Position numbers and translations under genes: made by a program
DNA from: Aliamphritea ceti
GTDB lineage: Bacteria; Pseudomonadota; Gammaproteobacteria; Pseudomonadales; Balneatricaceae
Length of the DNA: 64,000 nucleotides
Direction of reading: 5' to 3'
NCBI RefSeq assembly: GCF_024347215.1
Contig: NZ_AP025282.1
Location: 1,054,001-1,118,000, forward strand
Notes under the pieces: model-generated
The model's database searches: none
What the model was told of the DNA's origin: nothing
The model's input: the letters and a program-made list of their open reading frames with translations, nothing else
In this document: positions 1 to 8,687 of the stretch, piece by piece
Layout: each line of letters starts with the position of its first letter
How positions within the stretch are numbered: position 1 is the stretch's first letter

Positions 1-1983
1 TCTGGTGGCTTCAATGTAATGGCTGATCATCAGTTATCTGCCGAAGGTGTGCCGGTTCCGGCCACTTTTCTGATCGAAATGGTTGATTACGATAAACCGC
101 AGGAACTGGTTATGACTGACCTGATCAGCCCATATCCGTTCAAAAACCGTATCGAACGCAAGATGGATGAATATCAGAAGCGCGCCTGGAAAGCCGTGCA
201 GGCGAATCCTGATGAGTTTTATGTCGAGCTGCTGGAGCAAGACGGTAAAATGATGGTGCGAGCGGCTCAGGCTGACAGGTTAAATGCACCGGCTTGTGTG
301 GCTTGCCATAACAATCATCCGACTTCTCTGAAGCGGGACTGGAAGCTGGGAGATGTACGCGGATTACTGGAAGTCAGCACGGTAGTGGATGGCTGGCTGG
401 AACGGGGCGTCTGGATCAGCAGGACGTTATCCGGGGTGACTTTACTGGCGTTTGCGTTGGTGATGCTGGTGAACTTCCGGGTTGCGCGGCAAGTGTCAGA
501 GCCTCTGAACCGGATCTCAGGCTCTTTACGTAGCCTTTCCCGGGGTGAAGATCGTGGTTTATCACCTGAAGATTATCAGTATCAGGAAGTTGAGTCGCTG
601 GCGGATGCATTCAACGGCTTCAGTGAGAAGGAGCGAGAGCGAAAGCAGTTGGCCCACAAGGTTGAAATGCTTGCCTATACAGATCCTTTAACTCAGTTAG
701 CCAACCGCACCGGTTTTCAGCAAGAGCTGGATAAGCGCATGAGTGAAAGTGCCGAACGGCAGGCTTTGGTGAGAATTTGGCTGGTGGATGTTGATCACTT
801 TCGGGATATCAACGATACCCTGGGCTATGAGGTGGGCGATAAGGTTTTAGGATTGCTTGCTGAAGCGCTGCAAAGAACATTGCCGGCAGATACATTGCTG
901 GCACGGCTGGGCGAAGATGAATTCGGTGTCTTACTGGATGTCGCGGCAGACACCGCCGAATGGTCTGGTCTGGAATATATGGCTGAGCAGGTACAGCAGG
1001 CTGTATCGGAACATCTGCAGGTTGCCGGACGGACGCTGAAGCTAACCGCCAGTGTTGGTGCCGCCTGTTCTTCCCATGATGCTGAGAACGGCCAGGAACT
1101 GATACTGCAGGCAAACATCGCTTTGCATCAGGCTAAAGCTTTGGGTCGTAATCGTGCGGTTATTCATTCACCGGAACTCAGTGCAGCGGTTACCCAGCGG
1201 GTAGAGTTAGTGCACGACATGCATAATGGTCTGGAGCTGGGTGAGTTTGTGCCTTTTTATCAGCCACAGTTTGATCTGCAAACCGGTGCCTTGATCGGTG
1301 CTGAAGCACTGATGCGCTGGCAGCGAAAAGACGGTTCTCTGATGCCGCCGGGTATGTTTATACCTGTTGCAGAACAGTCCAGTCTGATTGTGCCTATGGG
1401 CGCACAGATTATGGAAAATGCCTGTCGTGACTGTCAGGCGTGGCAAGCTGAAGGGTTGGAAGGTATTCGTGTCGCGGTCAACGTTTCCAGTGTGCAGTTT
1501 GCTGATGATGACTTAGTCGCACTGACCCGTGCAGTGTTGGAAAAAACCGGTTTGCAGCCGGCCTTACTGGAGCTGGAAGTAACGGAAAGTGGTTTGCTGG
1601 CCGAAGTGGATGAGGTAATTGCATCATTACAGAAGCTCCATGAACTGGGCATTGAACTGGCACTGGATGATTTTGGCACCGGCTATTCGTCACTGAGTTA
1701 TTTAAAAACCCTGCCGGTAGACCGACTGAAGATCGACCGGGAGTTTGTCCGGGATTTACTTAACAGCTCTGACGATCAGGCTATTCTGCGAATGATTGTT
1801 GAATTGGGTAAACAGCTTAATCTGAAGATTCTTGCTGAAGGTGTTGAAGAAGCTGAGCAACTGGCATTGCTTAAAGCCAGCGGTTGTCAGGAAGTGCAGG
1901 GCTTCTATTACGCTAAACCATTGCCGCTGAATGAGTTTATTGAATATGCCAAAAACTATAGCGTTGCCGAGACAACTGTATAA
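1..1983 (+). CDS. DUF3365 haem-sensor GGDEF/EAL protein (5' end outside window)
   Basis: The reading frame is open to the window edge; the first ATG is at 19, but the sensor domain already looks cut, so the true start probably lies upstream. Counting from 19, residues 1-125 resemble a DUF3365 (Tll0287-like) periplasmic sensor with a haem-type CxxCH motif (C93, C96, H97). A membrane segment follows (about 131-155), then a HAMP-like linker, a GGDEF domain with signature GEDEF (about 298-302, second Gly replaced by Glu) and an EAL domain with EAL, DDFGTG and AEGVE motifs. Known chemistry of these domains is c-di-GMP synthesis and hydrolysis. The altered GGDEF and intact EAL suggest, as inference, a phosphodiesterase tuned by a haem or redox signal. 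Confidence 0.85.
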   Translation, partial: SGGFNVMADHQLSAEGVPVPATFLIEMVDYDKPQELVMTDLISPYPFKNRIERKMDEYQKRAWKAVQANPDEFYVELLEQDGKMMVRAAQADRLNAPACVACHNNHPTSLKRDWKLGDVRGLLEVSTVVDGWLERGVWISRTLSGVTLLAFALVMLVNFRVARQVSEPLNRISGSLRSLSRGEDRGLSPEDYQYQEVESLADAFNGFSEKERERKQLAHKVEMLAYTDPLTQLANRTGFQQELDKRMSESAERQALVRIWLVDVDHFRDINDTLGYEVGDKVLGLLAEALQRTLPADTLLARLGEDEFGVLLDVAADTAEWSGLEYMAEQVQQAVSEHLQVAGRTLKLTASVGAACSSHDAENGQELILQANIALHQAKALGRNRAVIHSPELSAAVTQRVELVHDMHNGLELGEFVPFYQPQFDLQTGALIGAEALMRWQRKDGSLMPPGMFIPVAEQSSLIVPMGAQIMENACRDCQAWQAEGLEGIRVAVNVSSVQFADDDLVALTRAVLEKTGLQPALLELEVTESGLLAEVDEVIASLQKLHELGIELALDDFGTGYSSLSYLKTLPVDRLKIDREFVRDLLNSSDDQAILRMIVELGKQLNLKILAEGVEEAEQLALLKASGCQEVQGFYYAKPLPLNEFIEYAKNYSVAETTV

Positions 1984-2044
1984 TCTGAGGCTGATGTCTT
2001 TTTAGTTGGCCAGCGTGACTGAAAACTATGCGCCTTCTGTATAA

Positions 2045-2066
2045 ACCGTCTGTTGGCGGTTTTTTT
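2045..2066 (+). terminator. Intrinsic terminator after the GGDEF/EAL gene
   Basis: ACCGTC pairs with GGCGGT (one G-U pair) around a TGTT loop and is followed by six T residues. It lies 60 bases after the stop codon. Confidence 0.75.
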
Positions 2067-2164
2067 GTCTCTGTATTTTTAAACTTTGCTTTGTCAGCTG
2101 GTACCGAACCGCGCTTTGGCTGACAATGTAGTCAGGTGTTTTTTATCATTTTAAGGATTTGATC

Positions 2165-3070
2165 ATGATTATTCGCCCGCAGCCTAAGTCCTGGGAACTG
2201 TTGTTTATTCATAAGGGATCCATCATTGGCAATGTAATCGGCAAAATTATTTTCTTCAGTGGTTTTGCGATTTGTCTTCAGTTATTCCATCATTTTGTTC
2301 AGCCCTTACCGGACGTGTCGATAACCGCGATGGGTGTGTTTGGTATCGCATTGTCTCTGTTTTTGGGTTTTCGTAATAACGCGGCATATGATCGCTGGTG
2401 GGAAGCCCGCAAGTTATGGGGGCAGATCATTGCTGATAGCCGGGCTGCCGGTATCGAAGTAAATAGCTATTTACAACAGAATACAGCGCGGCGCAGTTTG
2501 CTGGGCTATCTGCAAATGTTTCTCTATTTTCATCGTCAGCAGTTACGCAGCCAGACCTGTACGACACCTCCTGAAGGCTGGTGTAGTCAAGAAGAATGCG
2601 AACGCATGACCGGTGCGGTTAATCCTGCAGCTGCTGCTTTACAACAGGCAGGCGAAGAGCTGAATCGGCTGCATGCATCAGAAATGGTGGATGATTTTGG
2701 GCGACTGACATTATCTCGGCGCCTGACAAAATTTGCCTATGCTCAGGCCGGTAATGAGCGTATAGCCTCAACGCCTTTACCTTTTGTGTATTCATTACTG
2801 ATTCGCCGTACTACCTATTTATATTGTTTGTTATTACCTTTTGCGCTGACCAGTGAAGCAGGCTGGTTTTCACCTGTGATAGCAGCGGTGGTCGCGTATG
2901 TGTTTTTTGGTTTGCAGGCGGTTACGAATGAGCTGGAGCACCCATTTGCGGATGTTAAAAATGCACTGCCGCTCAGTGCGATTACCCGAACGGCTGAAAA
3001 TGCCATTTTAGAAGCACTGGCTGAGCCGGTTAAGCCGGCGGTTGATGCTAAGGATTTTGTATTGGATTAG
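2165..3070 (+). CDS. Bestrophin-family (UPF0187) anion channel
   Basis: A 301-residue membrane protein of the bacterial bestrophin family, which form pentameric anion or ion channels in the inner membrane. The family signature is clear: hydrophobic helices near residues 20-40 and 50-70, then RNNAAYDRWWEARKLWG, and a second hydrophobic pair near 220-255. AAGGA at 2153-2157 sits 7 bases before the ATG at 2165, so this start is preferred to the TTG at 2159. It stands alone between a terminator and a DUF945 gene, so context gives no hint of the physiological ion. An 8-bp inverted repeat lies upstream (2091-2126). Confidence 0.85.
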   Translation: MIIRPQPKSWELLFIHKGSIIGNVIGKIIFFSGFAICLQLFHHFVQPLPDVSITAMGVFGIALSLFLGFRNNAAYDRWWEARKLWGQIIADSRAAGIEVNSYLQQNTARRSLLGYLQMFLYFHRQQLRSQTCTTPPEGWCSQEECERMTGAVNPAAAALQQAGEELNRLHASEMVDDFGRLTLSRRLTKFAYAQAGNERIASTPLPFVYSLLIRRTTYLYCLLLPFALTSEAGWFSPVIAAVVAYVFFGLQAVTNELEHPFADVKNALPLSAITRTAENAILEALAEPVKPAVDAKDFVLD

Positions 3071-3309
3071 TCCTGTGACTTATTAAACGGGATCTGTTTT
3101 GGTTAAAAATCCCTGACGGAGATAGTGCTGACACATTAACCACTTTACAATGTACCGGCCTGTGGATGATCGCGGGCAGTTACAGGATAGTAATTTTAAT
3201 CATATGGCTGGCAAACAGAGTCACAGTTATTTGTAAAAAGTCCGGATGAAAACCCCGGAGTTCAATACAGTCGCTGCCAGTACATATAAAGGATGATTAG
3301 GGAAGTTAA
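3071..3309. other. Intergenic region with no clear feature
   Basis: This 239-base stretch separates the bestrophin and DUF945 genes. I see no convincing ORF, strong terminator or recognisable operator; a weak GGGAT/ATCCC hairpin lies around 3089-3112. A Shine-Dalgarno-like AGGGAAG precedes the next start. Confidence 0.4.
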
Positions 3310-4620
3310 ATGAACAAGGTACTTGTTGCAGGTTTAGTAGTTGCAGTTGGCGCTGCGGGTTATGCAGGTGGTGTGGCATGGACTGCCGGTAAAGTAGATG
3401 AAGCTTTTGTTGCGCAAATGGAGCAGCTTAGTGAAGCCTATGCCGGACAGGCGGAAATTGGTTACAAAGGTACCGCCGGTGCATTTTCTTCTGAATATCA
3501 GGTAAGTGTGAAAATTCTGGAAATGCCGGAAGATCTTGTCGCTGATATAGGTACTTCTGAGCTGTTGCTGGATGTGAATTTCAAGCACGGTTTCCTTAAC
3601 AGTACCAGTACTTCTATGCTGGCTGATACACAGCTGCGTACTGATCTGAAAGAAATTCAGGCAGATGCTAATGAAGAGTTTTTAACCTCTGAAACCCGCT
3701 ATAGCTATGACCTTAGCAGTCAGCAGGTTGCGGTAGATGGTGATTTTCAGCTGGCTGCGCTGGGTTACAGTGAAGCCGGTGAAAGCTTTAAACTGGCCGC
3801 ATCTGATGGTGCCTTCAGCCTGATGGGCAACGACTTTGATGTCAGCCTGAATGTTGGTGAACTTAAGATAAATACCAACGACGGTAATATAAACCTAACA
3901 GGTGTGACACTGGCTGAATCTGGTACGTTGTATGCCGAAGATCCTGTCATGACTACTGCTTTTGATTTGCTGGTAGCTGTAGATAGCTTCAGCTTTGAAG
4001 ATGCTGAGCGGACCATGAATATCACTGATTTCAAGGTTGTTGCTGATCAGAAAACTGAAGGTGACCGCACGCTGATTGGTGTGGGTTACGGTGCGAAAGA
4101 AATTCTGATGCAAGGGCTTGAACTTGAAGAAGCTGTTAGTTTTGCACCGAACATGCATTTTGTCCTTGATGTTGATTTTACAGCGATCTACGAACTGACT
4201 AAGCAGATTGCTGATCTGCAGCGGCAGAACCCTGCTCAGCTGGAAGATCCGTTTGTCATGATGGGCATGATGGGTGGACTGACAGGTAAAGGCCTGGGAC
4301 TGGAAATTGATGACCTGTCTATCGGCCTTAAAGGCAGCAAAGTATCAGCAACAGCTGATCTGGATATGCAGCCGTTTACGATGCAGGAAGCAATGATGCA
4401 GCAGCAGGCGTTGTTACAGAAAGTTGATCTGGATGCGCAGCTGGTTATTCCTACCGAGTTGCTGGATGCCATTGCGACACTGGATCCTGAGTTTGATCCT
4501 TCTGTACTGGATGTGGCTGTTATGCAAGGCATGCTGGTTCAGGATGATCAGGGCTACCGTGGTGAACTGACGGTTAAAGATGGACAGGTTGTACTGAACG
4601 GCGTTCCACTTCCGTTATAA
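3310..4620 (+). CDS. DUF945 (YdgA-like) membrane-anchored periplasmic protein
   Basis: The 436-residue product has one N-terminal hydrophobic segment (about 3-28, Gly/Ala rich) without a clear cleavage site, followed by a long beta-rich domain typical of DUF945/YdgA proteins. Most copies of this family sit in the inner membrane facing the periplasm; their biochemical role is not settled. Length fits the family, whose members are often 450-500 residues. It appears monocistronic. The last third has Met- and Gln-rich stretches. No catalytic motif was recognised. Confidence 0.75.
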   Translation: MNKVLVAGLVVAVGAAGYAGGVAWTAGKVDEAFVAQMEQLSEAYAGQAEIGYKGTAGAFSSEYQVSVKILEMPEDLVADIGTSELLLDVNFKHGFLNSTSTSMLADTQLRTDLKEIQADANEEFLTSETRYSYDLSSQQVAVDGDFQLAALGYSEAGESFKLAASDGAFSLMGNDFDVSLNVGELKINTNDGNINLTGVTLAESGTLYAEDPVMTTAFDLLVAVDSFSFEDAERTMNITDFKVVADQKTEGDRTLIGVGYGAKEILMQGLELEEAVSFAPNMHFVLDVDFTAIYELTKQIADLQRQNPAQLEDPFVMMGMMGGLTGKGLGLEIDDLSIGLKGSKVSATADLDMQPFTMQEAMMQQQALLQKVDLDAQLVIPTELLDAIATLDPEFDPSVLDVAVMQGMLVQDDQGYRGELTVKDGQVVLNGVPLPL

Positions 4621-4641
4621 AATTGCCGTTATAAGCAATTT
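4620..4641 (+). terminator. Weak hairpin after the DUF945 gene
   Basis: AAATTGC and GCAATTT form a 7-bp stem with an 8-base loop, overlapping the stop codon. There is no proper T tract, so termination here is uncertain. Confidence 0.3.
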
Positions 4642-4855
4642 ATTCTGTTGCAGGTGTGGCGTGTTGCCCTTAGGGGGATAGATGTCGCACCTGCAGTTAT
4701 ACAGCCTTCTTCTGTTGCGGTATTATGTCTGCCGCTTTTCCGATACCTCCTGATGAATATCAGGATATCGATGCAAAGCCTGTATCAGAGGCCCTTAAAC
4801 GGTCTTTGTTTTTATATGAACTTTGTTTTATGTGAATAAGTGGCTTACCAAACCT

Positions 4856-5464
4856 ATGTTACTGCTGATCGACAACTACGATTCCTTTACGCATAACGTT
4901 GCACAGTATTTTGGTGAACTTGGGGCTGATGTCCAGGTACACCGGAATGACGAGATCAGCATTGCTGAAATTGAAGCCTTGCAGCCTGAGCAATTGGTTA
5001 TCTCCCCTGGTCCCTGTACACCGAATGAAGCCGGTGTATCTGTTGCTGCGATGGACTATTTTGCAGGTAAGTTACCCGTCTTTGGTATTTGTCTGGGTAT
5101 GCAAAGTATGGGGCAGGCATTTGGTGGTAACGTTGTGCGTGCCCGTCAGGTGATGCACGGTAAAGTGTCTAAGGTTTATCATAATGATTGCGGTGTTTTC
5201 GAAGGCCTGGCGAACCCTGTCAGAGTAACCCGTTATCATTCATTAGTAGTGGAAAAAGATTCACTGCCGGACTGTCTGGAAATGACCGCCTGGACGCAGC
5301 TGGATGACGGCAGCGTTGATGAAGTCATGGGGTTACGGCACCGTACTCTGGATATCGAAGGGGTGCAATTTCACCCTGAGTCTATTCTGACCGAGCAAGG
5401 TCATGATTTAATGGCAAACTTTCTTAAGCGCCGTGGCCCGTCCACGGCGGCTGCAGAACAATAA
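4856..5464 (+). CDS. trpG: Anthranilate synthase glutamine amidotransferase subunit
   Basis: The 202-residue product is a class I glutamine amidotransferase. It supplies ammonia to TrpE for anthranilate synthesis and, in organisms with a single copy, often also to PabB for aminodeoxychorismate. The N-terminus LLLIDNYDSFTHN, the nucleophile elbow GICLGMQS with Cys79, and the C-terminal FHPES (His and Glu of the triad) are all present. The ATG at 4856 gives the canonical start; the frame can be read from a TTG at 4823 but that adds an atypical extension. It heads trpGDC as in pseudomonads, with trpE not in this window. Confidence 0.95.
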   Translation: MLLLIDNYDSFTHNVAQYFGELGADVQVHRNDEISIAEIEALQPEQLVISPGPCTPNEAGVSVAAMDYFAGKLPVFGICLGMQSMGQAFGGNVVRARQVMHGKVSKVYHNDCGVFEGLANPVRVTRYHSLVVEKDSLPDCLEMTAWTQLDDGSVDEVMGLRHRTLDIEGVQFHPESILTEQGHDLMANFLKRRGPSTAAAEQ

Positions 5465-5484
5465 TTTTTACGAAGGAAGCCGAC

Positions 5485-6510
5485 ATGGATATTAAACAAG
5501 CTCTGGCGGTGGTTGCTGAACAGCAGGACCTGTCGACCGAGCAGATGCAGGCGGTTATGAATCAGATCATGACCGGTAATGCCAGTGACGCTCAGATCGG
5601 CGCGTTGCTGATGGGTCTGCGCATGAAAGGTGAATGTGTCGGTGAGATTACTGGCGCCGCAGACGCTATGCGCAAGCTGGCTACACCTGTACATATTCAG
5701 GCAGCTAAAGCTGTGGATATTGTTGGTACCGGTGGTGATGGTTCTAATCTGTTTAACGTGTCCAGTGCATCTTCTATTGTTGTGGCTGCTGCTGGTGGTA
5801 ATGTTGCTAAACATGGTAACCGCTCGGTATCTTCCAGTTCCGGTGCGGCGGACTTGCTGGAAACAGCTGGTCTGAATCTGGAGATTAATCCGGAGCAGGT
5901 TGCCCGCTGTATCGATGAGATTGGTGTGGGCTTTATGTTTGCGCCACAGCATCACAGCGCAATGAAATATGCGATCGGCCCACGTAAAGAAATGGGCCTA
6001 CGTACTTTATTTAATATTCTTGGCCCGCTGACTAACCCGGCGTCTGCCCGGCATTATTTGTTGGGTGTATTTGATAAGTCTTTATGTCTGCCAATGGCTC
6101 AGGCGCTTCAGGCACTGGGTGCCTCGCATGCGCTGGTTGTGCATGCGGCTGACGGACTTGATGAAATCAGCCTGGCAGAGCAAACCTTTGTTGCAGAGCT
6201 GAAAGACAACCAGATCAGTGAATATACAATCAGTGCTGCTGATGGAGGTCTGGAGGTTCAGTCTTTAGACGGTCTGCAGGTGAATGGTTCTGATGAGAGC
6301 CTGGCACTGATTAATGCAGCCTTTGCCGGCGAAAATATGAAGGCAGTGGATATGATTGCACTGAATTCAGGTGCTGCACTTTATGCCGCTGATCAGGCTG
6401 ATAGCCTGGCTGCGGGTGTTGCGCTGGCGAAGCAAACAATTCTTGAAGGTAAGGCTGCGGCGAAGCTGCAGCAACTGGCCGAATTCACGCAAAGTTTTAA
6501 GGGCGAGTAA
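5485..6510 (+). CDS. trpD: Anthranilate phosphoribosyltransferase
   Basis: A 341-residue cytoplasmic enzyme joining anthranilate to PRPP, the second step of the tryptophan branch. The PRPP-binding GTGGDG motif, the following HGNRSVSSSSGAADLLE stretch and the typical family length are present. AAGGAAG precedes the ATG. It lies 20 bases after trpG and its TAA overlaps the ATG of trpC by one base, indicating translational coupling in a trpGDC operon. Confidence 0.97.
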   Translation: MDIKQALAVVAEQQDLSTEQMQAVMNQIMTGNASDAQIGALLMGLRMKGECVGEITGAADAMRKLATPVHIQAAKAVDIVGTGGDGSNLFNVSSASSIVVAAAGGNVAKHGNRSVSSSSGAADLLETAGLNLEINPEQVARCIDEIGVGFMFAPQHHSAMKYAIGPRKEMGLRTLFNILGPLTNPASARHYLLGVFDKSLCLPMAQALQALGASHALVVHAADGLDEISLAEQTFVAELKDNQISEYTISAADGGLEVQSLDGLQVNGSDESLALINAAFAGENMKAVDMIALNSGAALYAADQADSLAAGVALAKQTILEGKAAAKLQQLAEFTQSFKGE

Positions 6511-7325
6511 TGAGTCATCCTGATACCCCGACTATTTTAAAGAAAATCATCGCACGTAAGCACGAAGAAGTTGCTGAGCGTCAGGCGAAGGTTTCGGTTG
6601 AACAGCTGAAAGCAACAATTGCTGAACAGCAGGGCAGTGATTTTGATCCGCGAGGCTTCGTGGCGAATATGCAAAAGGCGCTTAGCGAAGGTCGTTCTGC
6701 GGTGATTGCTGAAGCTAAGAAGGCTAGTCCTTCTAAAGGTGTGATGCGGGATCCCTTCGTACCGGCTGATATTGCTGCTTCATACGAGGCCGGTGGCGCG
6801 AGCTGCCTGTCGGTGCTGACAGATGCGGATTTCTTCCAGGGCAGTGAAGAGTATCTGATGCAGGCCCGCGCGGCTTGTGCTTTGCCGATTATCCGTAAAG
6901 ATTTCATCGTTGATACTTATCAGGTGTATGAAGCGCGGGCGATAGGTGCAGACTGCATTTTACTTATTGCAGCTTCCCTGAACGATGCGCAGATGCGCGA
7001 ACTGAATGATCTTGCGATTGAGCTTGGCATGGATGTACTGATTGAAGTACATAACCGTGAAGAGCTACATCGTTCATTGCCACTGAATAACACTCTGGTA
7101 GGTATTAATAACCGCAACCTGCATACCTTTGAGGTAACGCTGGAGCACACTTACGAGCTGCTGGAAGAGATTCCGCAGGACCGTATCGTTGTGACTGAAA
7201 GCGGTATTCTTAACCAGCAGGATGTTCAGGACATGCGCGCTAAGCAAGTGAACAGCTTTCTGGTGGGTGAAGCCTTCATGCGGGCTGAAGATCCGGGTAC
7301 TAAACTGAGCGAGCTGTTTGCTTGA
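6510..7325 (+). CDS. trpC: Indole-3-glycerol phosphate synthase
   Basis: The 271-residue TIM-barrel enzyme converts carboxyphenylaminodeoxyribulose phosphate to indole-3-glycerol phosphate. Recognisable elements are the N-terminal ILKKIIARKHEEV, AEAKKASPSKG with a catalytic Lys, IIRKDFIVD, GINNRNLHTF and the ESGI phosphate site. Unlike the enterobacterial TrpC-TrpF fusion this is a monofunctional protein. It overlaps trpD by one base (TAATG). Confidence 0.97.
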   Translation: MSHPDTPTILKKIIARKHEEVAERQAKVSVEQLKATIAEQQGSDFDPRGFVANMQKALSEGRSAVIAEAKKASPSKGVMRDPFVPADIAASYEAGGASCLSVLTDADFFQGSEEYLMQARAACALPIIRKDFIVDTYQVYEARAIGADCILLIAASLNDAQMRELNDLAIELGMDVLIEVHNREELHRSLPLNNTLVGINNRNLHTFEVTLEHTYELLEEIPQDRIVVTESGILNQQDVQDMRAKQVNSFLVGEAFMRAEDPGTKLSELFA

Positions 7326-7378
7326 TCTACGGAAAACAGCGACGCTGAAAATTAATTTTCATAAGAAGTATAAAAATC

Positions 7379-7786
7379 ATGCAAGCAAAAGTTAAATGGG
7401 ACGGTGACGTCCGTTTTAAGGGTACTACCGGTTCTGGCTATGATCTGACTCTGGATGGCGAACTGAAAGCTGGCCCGCGTCCAATGGAATTGATTCTGAT
7501 TGGTTTGGGTGGCTGTACCTCTTATGATGTGGTCGGGATTTTGAAGAAAACCCGTCAGGACGTTGTTGATTGCGTTGCTGAAATTGAAGCTGAACGTGCC
7601 GATGAAGTACCTGCTGTATTCACTAAAATCCACGTTAAGTTTGTTGTCTCTGGCCGCGGTTTGAATGAAAAGAAGGTTGAACGTGCAGTTAAGCTGTCAG
7701 CTGAACAGTACTGCTCGGCATCTTTGATGCTGGAAAAAGGTGGCGTAGAAATTACTCACAGCTACGAAATTATCGAAGTTGAATAA
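7379..7786 (+). CDS. OsmC-family protein (YhfA type)
   Basis: A 135-residue OsmC/Ohr-fold protein. Two cysteines are placed as in the family: one in GLGGCTSYDVV (about residue 47) and one in AEQYCSASLML (about residue 115), the usual peroxide-reactive pair. OsmC proteins reduce organic hydroperoxides or related electrophiles in the cytoplasm; the YhfA subgroup is less well understood. It follows trpC by 53 bases with no terminator between, so it may be co-transcribed. Pseudomonads also keep an OsmC gene close to trpGDC. Confidence 0.88.
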   Translation: MQAKVKWDGDVRFKGTTGSGYDLTLDGELKAGPRPMELILIGLGGCTSYDVVGILKKTRQDVVDCVAEIEAERADEVPAVFTKIHVKFVVSGRGLNEKKVERAVKLSAEQYCSASLMLEKGGVEITHSYEIIEVE

Positions 7787-7826
7787 TTAAGCGTTGAAAA
7801 GTATTCAGCGATAGAAAAAAAGATAG

Positions 7827-7868
7827 AAACTGTGCGGCTAAGTTAACTGCCGTGCAGTTTGTTGTTAT
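7827..7868 (+). terminator. Likely terminator of the trpGDC-osmC unit
   Basis: AAACTGTGCGGC pairs with GCCGTGCAGTTT (12 bp, two G-U pairs) around a 10-base loop, followed by GTTGTT. The T tract is interrupted. Confidence 0.5.
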
Positions 7869-7890
7869 CGGTTAGTCGGAGACTGGCTGC

Positions 7891-8394
7891 ATGCGATACG
7901 GACAGATTCATACACCCTCCCTGTTTAAAGCCTTAGTGCTGCTGATTCTGCTGGCACAGGTGGCACTTGTACGTGCCGAAGGTTCTAAAGTTTATCTGCT
8001 TGGTAATATCACGATTCGTGGCACGCCTGTGACACTTTCAGTGTTGTTACATGAACGAAAAATTACTGACCTTGCTGACTGCGAAGCGTTTTTACAAAAG
8101 AATGCCCGTGGCTCTGTGGCTGATCAGCAGCTTTACCGGCACCATATCCGGCAGCAGAAAGCGGGTATTACTCTAAAGCCTTACTACCGCTGTATTGAGT
8201 CAGAACAAGATATAAGCCGCTGGGATTCGCGGGGGTTTTATAAGTACATCTATCTGGTGGATATGCGTAACGGTCTTAGTTTTACCCGTTTTGAAGATAC
8301 TAACAGTTGCTGGGCGGCGATGCGTAATGAGTCGGATAAACACTCTGAAAGTTTGTTTTGTACCAAGATGAACCAGACGATCAGTGGTGCTTGA
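7891..8394 (+). CDS. Small secreted Cys-containing protein of unknown function
   Basis: I do not recognise this 167-residue protein. It has a signal peptide (hydrophobic core about 12-26, likely cleavage after LVRA near residue 29) and no lipobox. The mature part carries four cysteines (DCEAF, YRCIE, SCWAA, FCTKM), an even number consistent with two disulfides in the periplasm. The central part is basic and Tyr-rich (RWDSRGFYKYIYLVD). GGAG lies 10 bases before the ATG. It is single, between the trp unit terminator and the rpsF promoter. Confidence 0.65.
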   Translation: MRYGQIHTPSLFKALVLLILLAQVALVRAEGSKVYLLGNITIRGTPVTLSVLLHERKITDLADCEAFLQKNARGSVADQQLYRHHIRQQKAGITLKPYYRCIESEQDISRWDSRGFYKYIYLVDMRNGLSFTRFEDTNSCWAAMRNESDKHSESLFCTKMNQTISGA

Positions 8395-8687
8395 TCTGCA
8401 CGCTGATGTGCTGATGAATCTGGTTGCTAATGTATCTGTTCATTTTTCTGTCGTACAGGCAGGTTTTACGACCTGTTTTCCGGGCAGAATATTCTGCTCA
8501 AGTATGTTGTTCTTGCTGTTTCTAAATCCTGTGTATGAAAACTGCACAATGGATTGTTTTTATTCCTGATTGGCGTATAATTTCGCCTCCCTTCGACCGT
8601 GAGTCGGAGTGGAATCAACTTTAACTCCTTGCTTCCAGCCGTTTACGATACGGGTTTGGGGGCTGTTTAAACCGTAAGGAGCAATTA
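8395..8687 (+). promoter_or_regulatory. rpsF operon promoter and structured leader
   Basis: A perfect TATAAT (8576-8581) with a poor TTGTTT-like -35 at 8554-8559 (16-base spacer) lies about 107 bases before rpsF. The leader can form GGAGT/ACTCC (8606-8628 region), then CAGCC (8636-8640) with GGCTG (8661-8665), enclosing CCG. A competing pair GGTTT (8653-8657) with AAACC (8669-8673) reaches the AAGGAG ribosome site. Many bacteria carry an S6:S18-binding leader with a conserved CCG here; this assignment is by position and pairing only. The first 170 bases after the upstream stop hold nothing else I can identify. Confidence 0.6.

Noticed and set aside
4648..4839. 63-codon + strand ORF before trpG
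   Set aside because: No ribosome site, no conserved motif and unusual composition; probably non-coding upstream region of trpG. The single Trp codon does not make a leader peptide.
5401..5955. 184-codon - strand ORF over trpG and trpD
   Set aside because: Antisense shadow of two well-supported genes; no signal or motif of its own.
8384..8569. 61-codon ORF after the secreted Cys protein
   Set aside because: Overlaps the preceding gene end, no ribosome site, and extends towards the rpsF promoter.
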